Origin: Candidatus Desulfofervidaceae bacterium
GTDB taxonomy: Bacteria; Desulfobacterota; Desulfofervidia; Desulfofervidales; Desulfofervidaceae
Direction of reading: 5' to 3'
DNA length: 22,026 bases
NCBI GenBank assembly: GCA_021160485.1
Contig: JAGHCL010000037.1
Location: 1 to 22,026 of the forward strand
Part shown: in pieces, positions 16,553 through 22,026 of the stretch
Position numbering within the stretch: the first letter of the stretch is position 1
Layout of the letters: every line of letters begins with the position of its first letter
The notes under the pieces: generated by a model
Databases searched by the model: none
What the model was told of the DNA's origin: nothing
Seen by the model: the letters and a program-made list of their open reading frames with translations, nothing else
Made by a program: the position numbers and the translations under genes

Positions 16553-17812
16553 TTAACTAAATAAAGCCGCTTCCCAAAATTTGGGAAATGATTTTTTCAC
16601 ACAGAGAGGATTAACAATTTGCACCCCCGGGACTTTTAGACCCGCAATAGCAAAGCTCATGGCAATGCGGTGGTCATTATATGTCTCAATCACAGCTCCA
16701 TGGGGTTTTCCCCCTTTAATAATAAGTCCATCTTCTCTCTCTACAACTTTAATCCCCATTTTTCCAAGTTCGGTGGCCAATGCGTGCAGTCTATCACATT
16801 CTTTGTGTCGTAAATGAGGCACATTGGTAATCTCTGTTTCTCCTTTGGCAAAGGCAGCAACGATAGCAAGGGTAGGAACTATGTCTGGCATGGTATTCAT
16901 ATCAACGGTTATACCTTTTAATGTCCTCCCTTTGACCGTAATTCCATCTTCTTTAATTTCGCTTTTACAGCCCATTCTTTCTAAGATTTTTACAAACCCT
17001 ATATCTGCCTGTTTGGAATCGGCCCGAATAGGACAAACAGTAATTTCTCCCTTAAGAATGGCGGCAGCAGCCCAGAAATAAGACGCAGTAGAACAATCAC
17101 CTTCAATAGTATAGCGACGCCCCTGGTAATAACCCCTTTTAATCCCAAAAGATCTGTAATCTTTGTTTTCTACACTCACACCGAAATCAGCCATGACCTG
17201 CAGGGTCAAATCCACATAAGGACGGGAAGCCAGTTTCCCGGTCACAATGATAACACAGTTCTGTTCAGCATAAGGTGCAGCCAGTAAAAGGCCAGAAAGA
17301 AACTGGCTGCTTATGGTAGGATCAATTTCAGTTGCGCCCCCCTTTAGTCCATCTGTTTCTATGACTACGGGAGGGCAACCGTTACCTTTTAGACTATAAG
17401 CCTTTATTCCCCATTTATGTAGTGCATCTAATAAAGGCTGAATGGGTCTTTCCTGCATCCGTTCATTACCGCTGAGAACAAAGCGTCCCTTACCTATCGC
17501 AGAAACAGCTGTTAAAAGGCGCATAGAAGTCCCTGAGTTGCTTAAAAAAATGGGCTCCGCCGGTGCCTGGAGCTTTCCCCCTGTTCCTTCAACAAAGGCT
17601 AATTCTTCTTTTATTTCTATTTTTGTCCCCATTTGACGTAAGGCTTCCGTTGTCAAAAGGGTGTCTTCGGATAGAAGAATATTTGTTAAAACAGAGGTGC
17701 CTTTTGCCAGAGACGCAGTGATTAAGGCCCGGTGGGTTAAACTCTTTGATCCAGGCACAGTTATGGTAAGTTTAATGCCTTCCTTCAGAGGGATAATATC
17801 TTTTTTCTCCAT
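16553..17812 (-). CDS. aroA: 3-phosphoshikimate 1-carboxyvinyltransferase (EPSP synthase)
   Basis: It joins shikimate 3-phosphate and PEP to give EPSP in the sixth step of the shikimate pathway. The 419-residue protein shows substrate-binding PGSKSLTHRAL (K23, S24, R28), the PEP/glyphosate loop SNSGTSMRLL (91-100), LSGNERMQERPIQPL, and YNDHRIAMSFAIAGL near the C-terminus. The loop has SGTSMRLL instead of the AGTAMRPL of class I enzymes, which places it nearer the class II type. It follows aroE by 24 bases as the fourth structural gene of the aromatic operon. The name is the classical bacterial aroA and should not be confused with the archaeal AroA' encoded first in this operon. Confidence 0.96.
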   Translation of the reverse strand: MEKKDIIPLKEGIKLTITVPGSKSLTHRALITASLAKGTSVLTNILLSEDTLLTTEALRQMGTKIEIKEELAFVEGTGGKLQAPAEPIFLSNSGTSMRLLTAVSAIGKGRFVLSGNERMQERPIQPLLDALHKWGIKAYSLKGNGCPPVVIETDGLKGGATEIDPTISSQFLSGLLLAAPYAEQNCVIIVTGKLASRPYVDLTLQVMADFGVSVENKDYRSFGIKRGYYQGRRYTIEGDCSTASYFWAAAAILKGEITVCPIRADSKQADIGFVKILERMGCKSEIKEDGITVKGRTLKGITVDMNTMPDIVPTLAIVAAFAKGETEITNVPHLRHKECDRLHALATELGKMGIKVVEREDGLIIKGGKPHGAVIETYNDHRIAMSFAIAGLKVPGVQIVNPLCVKKSFPKFWEAALFS

Positions 17813-17836
17813 TTCATTACTCCCACATCCTATCCA

Positions 17837-18658
17837 TTAACCATTATTTACCAACACTCCCTCTGCTGCTTTAAGCATTTTTTCTACCGGTGCCTTCTTT
17901 CCAGTCCAGAGAGTAAACTGGGCTGCTCCTTGATAAATTAGCATATTCAGACCATTTACACAGATACAACCTGCCTTTTTGGCTAGATGTAATAATTTTG
18001 TCTCTAATGGACGATAAATAGTATCCATCACTAAGGCAAAGTTAGTTACAACCTTCTCATCTACCGGCGTATGGCGAATTTCCGGCCACATGCCAATGGG
18101 AGTGGTGTTAATCAGTCCATAGGCCTTTATTTCAGGAAGGTTATCCCAAGGTGAGGCCTCTGCATTTAACTCCTTTGCCAACGCCTTACCCTTTTCATAG
18201 GTTCGATTTACAATCGTTACTTCTGCCCCTTCCTGCTTAAGACCAAAAGCTACAGCCCTAGCTGCTCCCCCTGCTCCTAAAATCACATATCTTTTCCCTT
18301 TAATCTCTCCTTTTTCCTTAAGAGCGAGAATGGCTCCTGTCCAGTCAGTATTAAAACCCAACAAATGTCCATCTTGATTTACTACTGTATTTACCGCCCC
18401 GATCTTTTGCGCCATTTCATCTATGTTATCCAAAAAAGGTATAATATTTATCTTGTGAGGAATAGTCACACTTAATCCCTTTATCCCCAGTGCTCTTACA
18501 CCAGCTAAGGCAGAAGGTAAATCAGTCACATCAAATGCCAAATATACAGCGTTTATCCCCAGATGGGTAAAGGCAAGGTTCTGGATCAGAGGGCTCAAAC
18601 TGTGCTTGACAGGATGGCCGATAATTCCATATAATTGTGTAAAGGCATCAATTTTCAT
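17837..18658 (-). CDS. aroE: Shikimate dehydrogenase (NADP+)
   Basis: It reduces 3-dehydroshikimate to shikimate. The 273-residue reading from ATG 18658 begins MKIDAFTQLYGIIGHPVKHS, typical of AroE; a TTG seven codons upstream is the alternative, and neither has a good ribosome binding site. The substrate loop HSLSPL (19-24), catalytic lysine K69 (TIPHK) and catalytic aspartate D105 (GFNTD) are present, with the nucleotide motif GAGGAARA and NRTYEKG, where the Arg-Thr after Asn fits NADP preference. It lies between the DHQ synthase II gene and aroA in the aromatic operon. Confidence 0.95.
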   Translation of the reverse strand: MKIDAFTQLYGIIGHPVKHSLSPLIQNLAFTHLGINAVYLAFDVTDLPSALAGVRALGIKGLSVTIPHKINIIPFLDNIDEMAQKIGAVNTVVNQDGHLLGFNTDWTGAILALKEKGEIKGKRYVILGAGGAARAVAFGLKQEGAEVTIVNRTYEKGKALAKELNAEASPWDNLPEIKAYGLINTTPIGMWPEIRHTPVDEKVVTNFALVMDTIYRPLETKLLHLAKKAGCICVNGLNMLIYQGAAQFTLWTGKKAPVEKMLKAAEGVLVNNG

Positions 18659-18720
18659 CAGTATACCCGTAAGTTGCAATAAATATCAGTAATGAGTAAA
18701 ATCCGCCACTTATTATCCCA

Positions 18721-19713
18721 TTACCTTTCCATAATGGTCTCTTCCACTTTATGTCCAAAATGTCTACCGGCTTCTTCTATTGCTACAACTATTTCATCTC
18801 CAGGCTTAAGCTGAACGACAGAAATAGGTTTACCCTCTGGTGTCGTCAGACGGATGGTTTCAGCATTCTGCAAAATTGTTGTAACCTTTTTTCCGTTAAC
18901 TTCAGCTTCCACCAATAACAAAGGACGTCGCTCTACCTTTACCCGTCCCACCACACCTGGACGGGTTTCCCCTTTATAATTGACCAGCAACACTTCTTCT
19001 CCAGCCTTCAATTCTGATAGATACTTTGTTTTTCCACCTGTGGTACGAATATAGGCATGCACCGGACCAGCGTTGACCCGAAAAGGACGAGGACTAACAT
19101 AAGGATTTTCCACATTTTCTGCATGCACCAGAAATAAAGCCTCACTGCTATTACCTACAAGCATGCCCTCACCTATCTCCATTAAATCGCATGTATCCAC
19201 GCACACACGGTAGCCCATTCCCAGAGGTTTTATGGTAGTAACTTTGCCTATTTGTAAATTTATCTTTTCTGTCCATCTTTTTACTAAATCAAGGATCTTT
19301 TTGACTTCGTTTACATCTTCTGTTGCTATTACCACTCCATCTACGCCCCTTTCCAGCACTCCCAAAAAGGTTTGAGCCTCTTCTAGAGTGTGAGCTTCAG
19401 CAAAAAGATTGCTTGTCTGTGCAATGAGATTTTCTAGAGGAATAATCTTCCAATCTGCCGCTGTAATAATAACGATATGGTCTTTAGCCAATTTTAAGAC
19501 CTTTTCTTCATCTTTTTTACTCTTAATTTCATGAAAAATTACATCTTTGCTGGGTTTCAAATCACCATCAGGTGCTACAGTTTTTATCCTTCCCAAGGCC
19601 TTCACTGCTTCAGTCTTGCCCTCTTCTACCACCACCGCATCTGCTCCTCCTTCAATGGCGGTAGTTACCAGTTTCTTTTTCCAAGGAATGGCTTTTACCC
19701 ATACCTGTTTCAT
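18721..19713 (-). CDS. 3-dehydroquinate synthase II (archaeal type)
   Basis: It converts 2-amino-3,7-dideoxy-D-threo-hept-6-ulosonate (ADH) to 3-dehydroquinate by NAD-dependent oxidative deamination and cyclisation. This is the MJ1249/AroB' family, unrelated to ordinary AroB. The 330-residue protein begins MKQVWVKAIPWKKKLVTTAI, characteristic of the family, and continues with GVDGVVIATEDVNEV, and MLVGNSSEALFLVHAE in the middle. The last third contains VNAGPVHAYI and a TTILQNAETIRLT segment, both conserved. It starts one base after the stop of the ADH synthase gene on the minus strand, so the two steps of the alternative route are encoded as a coupled pair. Confidence 0.95.
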   Translation of the reverse strand: MKQVWVKAIPWKKKLVTTAIEGGADAVVVEEGKTEAVKALGRIKTVAPDGDLKPSKDVIFHEIKSKKDEEKVLKLAKDHIVIITAADWKIIPLENLIAQTSNLFAEAHTLEEAQTFLGVLERGVDGVVIATEDVNEVKKILDLVKRWTEKINLQIGKVTTIKPLGMGYRVCVDTCDLMEIGEGMLVGNSSEALFLVHAENVENPYVSPRPFRVNAGPVHAYIRTTGGKTKYLSELKAGEEVLLVNYKGETRPGVVGRVKVERRPLLLVEAEVNGKKVTTILQNAETIRLTTPEGKPISVVQLKPGDEIVVAIEEAGRHFGHKVEETIMER

Positions 19714-19714
19714 T

Positions 19715-20533
19715 TTAACCCTCCAATGCTTTAATTGCTTCTTCTACACTAGCATTCTCATGCACAATTTTAGCAATTGCACGCACAATTTTACGAGGAT
19801 GGGCATGTTGAAAAGCGTTCCGTCCAATAGATACTCCAGCACCGCCGGCTTCAATTGCCCCTTTGACCATCTCTAACACGGCCCTGTCCGAATCCATCTT
19901 GGGACCACCAGCAATTACTACTGGCACAGGACAACCTTCCACTACCTTTTTGAATGTTTCTGGAGAACCTGTATAAGATACTTTTACTACGTCTGCGCCA
20001 AGTTCAGCTCCTAACCGTGCACAGTGGGCAATGGTATCTGGATCATAACTATCTTTGATTTTAGGACCGCGGGGATAAATCATGGCAAGCAGAGGCATGC
20101 CCCATTCAAAGGCCTTATGGGAAACCTCACCGAAGTCTCTTAGCATTTCACGTTCATTCTCATCTCCCAAATTCACGTGTATAGACACTCCATCTGCACC
20201 TAAACGAATGGCCTCTTCTACTGTACAAACCAAGGTCTTTGTATTAGGATAAGGAGAAAGAGAAGTGCTACCAGAGAGATGGACGATCAATCCTACATCT
20301 GGGCCTCCACCCCGATGCCCAGCCGTAACAATACCCTTATGAATGACAATAGCATTAGCTCCTCCATAAGCTATTTCATTAATAGTGGACTTCATATCTG
20401 TAAGTCCAGGAATAGGACCAATCGTAACACCATGATCCATAGGAATAATCACTGTTCTACCCGTCGCGCGGTTAAAAATCCTCTCTAAGCGAATACGTTT
20501 GCCAATTTGTTTACCTACTAAGTCAATACTCAT
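19715..20533 (-). CDS. 2-amino-3,7-dideoxy-D-threo-hept-6-ulosonate synthase (ADH synthase, archaeal AroA')
   Basis: A class I aldolase-like transaldolase that condenses L-aspartate semialdehyde with 6-deoxy-5-ketofructose 1-phosphate to ADH, replacing DAHP synthase as pathway entry. The start at 20533 has AAAGGAGGGG as ribosome binding site; a longer frame to 20590 would run through the terminator hairpin and is rejected. With this start the product has 272 residues, and the residues I recall as catalytic in MJ0400 fall at the same numbers: D33 (IPMDHG), Y153 (AMIYPRGP) and Schiff-base lysine K184 (DVVKVSYTG). It resembles the Desulfovibrio gene next to DHQ synthase II. It is the first structural gene after the attenuator leader. 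Confidence 0.95.
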   Translation of the reverse strand: MSIDLVGKQIGKRIRLERIFNRATGRTVIIPMDHGVTIGPIPGLTDMKSTINEIAYGGANAIVIHKGIVTAGHRGGGPDVGLIVHLSGSTSLSPYPNTKTLVCTVEEAIRLGADGVSIHVNLGDENEREMLRDFGEVSHKAFEWGMPLLAMIYPRGPKIKDSYDPDTIAHCARLGAELGADVVKVSYTGSPETFKKVVEGCPVPVVIAGGPKMDSDRAVLEMVKGAIEAGGAGVSIGRNAFQHAHPRKIVRAIAKIVHENASVEEAIKALEG

Positions 20534-20560
20534 TTTACCCCTCCTTTTAAAATCCTTTAA

Positions 20561-20598
20561 AATAAAAAAAGCCGTGAAGGTTCTCTCCACGGCTTTTT
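20561..20598 (-). terminator. Intrinsic terminator of the aromatic-operon leader
   Basis: On the minus strand AAAAAGCCGTG (20588-20598) pairs with CACGGCTTTTT (20566-20576), an 11-bp stem with an 11-base loop, followed by a run of seven U in RNA. It ends about 30 bases before the ADH synthase start, so it would stop transcription ahead of every structural gene unless it is disrupted. Confidence 0.88.
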
Positions 20599-20693
20599 AT
20601 TTCAGCCGTGGGCGCCGGTCTGGTCTGCCCACGGCCGTTATCCTTATGTCGGGGTGCTTCTAGGAGACAGCGGGCAGACCCCGGCCGACATAA
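20566..20693 (-). promoter_or_regulatory. Aromatic amino acid attenuator: mutually exclusive leader RNA helices
   Basis: Segments in RNA order: A = GGTCTGCCC (20672-20680), B = GCCGTGGGCAGACC (20622-20635), C = GCCCACGGCT (20604-20613), D = AGCCGTGG (20587-20594), E = terminator 3' arm (20566-20576). B pairs with C (9 bp), which frees D to pair with E and form the terminator. Alternatively A pairs with B (GGTCTGCCC/GGGCAGACC, 9 bp, extendable by CCGGC), which frees C to pair with D (CCACGGCT/AGCCGTGG, 8 bp) and destroys the terminator. An outer hairpin TTATGTCGG/CCGACATAA (20685-20693/20644-20652) encloses the stop codon of the leader peptide. The pairings are seen directly; the switching logic follows the known trp, his and phe attenuators. 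Confidence 0.85.
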
Positions 20694-20749
20694 TACCAAA
20701 AATAAAAATAATAAAAATTAACACTTCCTATGGCCTTTAGGGTCTCCAT
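20660..20749 (-). CDS. Leader peptide of the aromatic amino acid operon (29 residues)
   Basis: The frame begins METLKAIGSV, continues NFYYFYFWYYV, and ends GRGLPAVS before a TAG stop (20660-20662). Nine consecutive codons (20690-20716) specify Phe, Tyr, Tyr, Phe, Tyr, Phe, Trp, Tyr, Tyr, a density that is very unlikely by chance and is the hallmark of attenuator peptides. GGGAG lies nine bases before the ATG at 20749. An in-frame ATG at 20767 would add MREIVK but would begin about three bases from the predicted transcription start without a ribosome binding site. The control codons sit just before RNA segment A, and the stop lies within the first hairpin. The peptide itself probably has no function beyond being translated. 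Confidence 0.88.
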   Translation of the reverse strand: METLKAIGSVNFYYFYFWYYVGRGLPAVS

Positions 20750-20776
20750 CTTCACTATCTCCCTCATAGAAAGAAG

Positions 20777-20805
20777 TTGTTAGCACATTAAAAAATAGAT
20801 GTCAA
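20777..20805 (-). promoter_or_regulatory. Promoter of the aromatic amino acid operon
   Basis: On the minus strand TTGACA (20800-20805), a 17-base spacer, and TAACAA (20777-20782), preceded by TGC so that it also fits an extended -10. Transcription should start near 20770, giving a leader of about 237 bases that covers the leader peptide, the alternative helices and the terminator. Confidence 0.65.
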
Positions 20806-20951
20806 GACTAAAAATTCATAAGCAGCCAACGAAGTAAAAAAACAACCTTACAGATTAAGAGGATGAGACTTATCCAAATAGGTGTTTATCTTTAATCAAA
20901 AACTTTAAAAAAGTAGATTGAATGGGGAAAAATACCTGATAAGTATAAAAA

Positions 20952-21479
20952 CTATTTAAACACAAATGGTGTTGCGGCCGGTAAACGAATAGGCAAAGTA
21001 ATTTCTTTGGCTGGTAAACGCTTTTTAGTAGAAATAGAAATTCGTGAACACTCCTTTTTACCTTCAGAAAATAATGAAAAGGAAGCTATAGGTAAAGGAG
21101 GCCAACTGTCAGTAGTGTAATATTTGACTCCCTTTTTCCCATAGGTGTGTTTGTAAACAAAAAATCTCCCTTGCCAATCTATGTAAGGTTCACTTTCACA
21201 TTTAACATCATTAAACCATATTTTAACCTCTGGAACTAAATCTCCTGTTAAGGTATCAAAAGAAAGAAACCGATTTATATCAGGCCGATATACAGTCACC
21301 CAATCAATCTGGTGAGGGAACTCCTCTCCTTTCAGGTCTACCAAATACCCCAAGAATTGACCTTGAGCATCGTAAACTTTACACTGAAATCTTGCTCCCT
21401 CAGCATAAACTAATCCAGAGACAGTCAGTAAAAAAAAGACACAAAACAAACATTTCAAAAAGACATACTGCTTATGCAT
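20952..21479 (-). CDS. Exported protein of unknown function, 175 residues
   Basis: An N-terminal signal peptide is clear: a basic start (MHKQYVFLK), a hydrophobic core to about residue 22, and a signal peptidase I site after VYA (cleavage near residue 26). The mature part is beta-rich with many aromatic residues (FQCKVYDAQGQFLGYLVDL; WFNDVKCESEPYIDWQGRFF; KYYTTDSWPPLP) and three cysteines, in FQCK, VKCE and KECS. It recalls uncharacterised exported proteins that begin VYDxxGQxxGxLV and carry an xxDCxGxPY-like segment, but I cannot name a family. AAGGAGA precedes the ATG. It has its own promoter and is divergent from the MerR-type regulator. Confidence 0.75.
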   Translation of the reverse strand: MHKQYVFLKCLFCVFFLLTVSGLVYAEGARFQCKVYDAQGQFLGYLVDLKGEEFPHQIDWVTVYRPDINRFLSFDTLTGDLVPEVKIWFNDVKCESEPYIDWQGRFFVYKHTYGKKGVKYYTTDSWPPLPIASFSLFSEGKKECSRISISTKKRLPAKEITLPIRLPAATPFVFK

Positions 21480-21522
21480 TTAAAGCTGTCTCCTTAATAC
21501 ATAAAACAAATTTATATTTTCT

Positions 21523-21551
21523 TTTTTATTCCATTTAATTCTTTTTGTCAA
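21523..21551 (-). promoter_or_regulatory. Candidate promoter of the exported-protein gene
   Basis: On the minus strand a consensus TTGACA (21546-21551), a 17-base spacer, and TAAAAA (21523-21528), placed 44-72 bases before the start codon. Confidence 0.55.
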
Positions 21552-21653
21552 CTTTAATCCACGTCCCTAAAACTCAAAAAATACTTGTCATGAAAGACAG
21601 ATTTGTATTATAACCAAATAAACATAATTTATAATTTGGGGTAAAGACAACTA

Positions 21654-22026
21654 ATGTCTAAGTTTACCCGGTTTACTTTAGCCAAGATGTTTGGTATTTC
21701 TCCCAGTTGTTTATATTATTGGGAAAAAACCAATCTTGTAAAACCCAGTCTTGTAAGGGGGAAAAGACGGTTTTATACCTTTAAAGACGCAGTTTGTGTA
21801 AAAGCAATCGCTCAATTGAGAAAACAAGGTATATCACTACAAAAAGTCAGACGTATATTAGAAACTATTAAAAAAAGGGGATTGGGAGGAGATACAGCTT
21901 TAAGTGAGGCCAAATTTGTAGTAAAGGATAGAAATATCCAAGTTTGCCTGCGGGGTATAAAATTTGATCCTTATGGTCAGCTTTATCTTGATTTTAAGAG
22001 CGAGGAAAGAGTAAAAATAAAATCTG
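21654..22026 (+). CDS. MerR-type HTH transcriptional regulator, 3' partial
   Basis: The frame starts at ATG 21654 and is open to the right edge (124 codons seen). The N-terminal 70 residues match the MerR winged-helix DNA-binding domain: FTLAKMFGISPSCLYYWEKT is the helix-turn-helix with the conserved YYWE, followed by the wing RGKRRFYTFKDAVCVKAIAQ and the helical RKQGISLQKVRRIL. After a Gly-rich hinge (KKRGLGGD) a beta-rich segment begins, VCLRGIKFDPYGQLYLDF, not the cysteine loop of metal-sensing MerR proteins, so the effector is unknown. Ribosome binding site: GGGGTAAAG. A CCAAAT/ATTTGG inverted pair (21614-21619/21634-21639) lies just upstream and could be its own operator. It may control the divergent exported-protein gene. 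Confidence 0.85.
   Translation, partial: MSKFTRFTLAKMFGISPSCLYYWEKTNLVKPSLVRGKRRFYTFKDAVCVKAIAQLRKQGISLQKVRRILETIKKRGLGGDTALSEAKFVVKDRNIQVCLRGIKFDPYGQLYLDFKSEERVKIKS

Noticed and set aside
20534..20590. Longer start for ADH synthase
   Set aside because: The extension would translate the terminator hairpin and matches no family sequence; the ATG at 20533 has a strong ribosome binding site and puts catalytic residues at their usual numbers.
20566..20693. Leader hairpins as a standalone structured RNA (6S-, SRP- or riboswitch-like)
   Set aside because: No conserved motif of those RNAs was found, and the aromatic codon run plus terminator/antiterminator pairing explain the structure better.
20750..20767. 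Leader peptide starting at the upstream ATG (20767)
   Set aside because: It would lie about three bases from the predicted transcription start without a ribosome binding site; the in-frame ATG at 20749 has GGGAG nine bases upstream.

Overview
This is bacterial chromosome, dense, AT-leaning and housekeeping in character. The gene set points to an anaerobe of the Desulfobacterota (delta-proteobacterial) type: an archaeal-style entry to the shikimate pathway (2-amino-3,7-dideoxy-D-threo-hept-6-ulosonate synthase plus type II 3-dehydroquinate synthase, as in Methanocaldococcus and Desulfovibrio), a selenium-dependent SelD, FeoAB ferrous iron uptake, and a radical SAM/DUF2344 fusion next to ribonuclease G. 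The lineage is inferred from gene content only.

Layout, left to right. (1) 1-3254, plus strand: the 3' part of a radical SAM-DUF2344 fusion gene whose inter-domain linker is a run of heptanucleotide repeats, overlapping rng by one base. (2) 3255-3994: about 550 bases without a convincing gene, then a 49-residue single-span membrane protein with its own promoter and strong ribosome binding site. (3) 3991-5366, minus: a short-chain dehydrogenase and a SAM methyltransferase in an overlapping pair. (4) 5471-6942, plus: a strong sigma70 promoter, an unrecognised 115-residue protein, and selD. The true selD gene begins at 5896 and reads through an in-frame UGA at 5938 (selenocysteine 15), followed by a bacterial SECIS-like hairpin. 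(5) 7043-7476, plus: a DksA-type zinc-finger gene with a 15-bp palindrome between its -35 and -10. (6) 7499-8512, minus: mltG. (7) 8544-14565, minus: an apparent operon rpe, acyl-CoA synthetase, feoA, feoB, aldehyde dehydrogenase, ending in a hairpin. A 5'-truncated DUF2059 remnant on the plus strand sits over the rpe promoter. (8) 15094-20805, minus: the aromatic amino acid operon, with genes for ADH synthase, DHQ synthase II, aroE and aroA, followed by rsmB. (9) 20952-22026: an exported protein on the minus strand, divergent from a MerR-type regulator that runs off the right edge.

The most interesting element is the roughly 240-base leader of the aromatic operon. It encodes a short peptide with nine consecutive aromatic codons (Phe-Tyr-Tyr-Phe-Tyr-Phe-Trp-Tyr-Tyr). 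The peptide is followed by nested, mutually exclusive RNA helices and a strong intrinsic terminator about 30 bases before the first structural gene. This has all the parts of a ribosome-mediated attenuator that senses all three aromatic amino acids at once and controls the archaeal-type common pathway.
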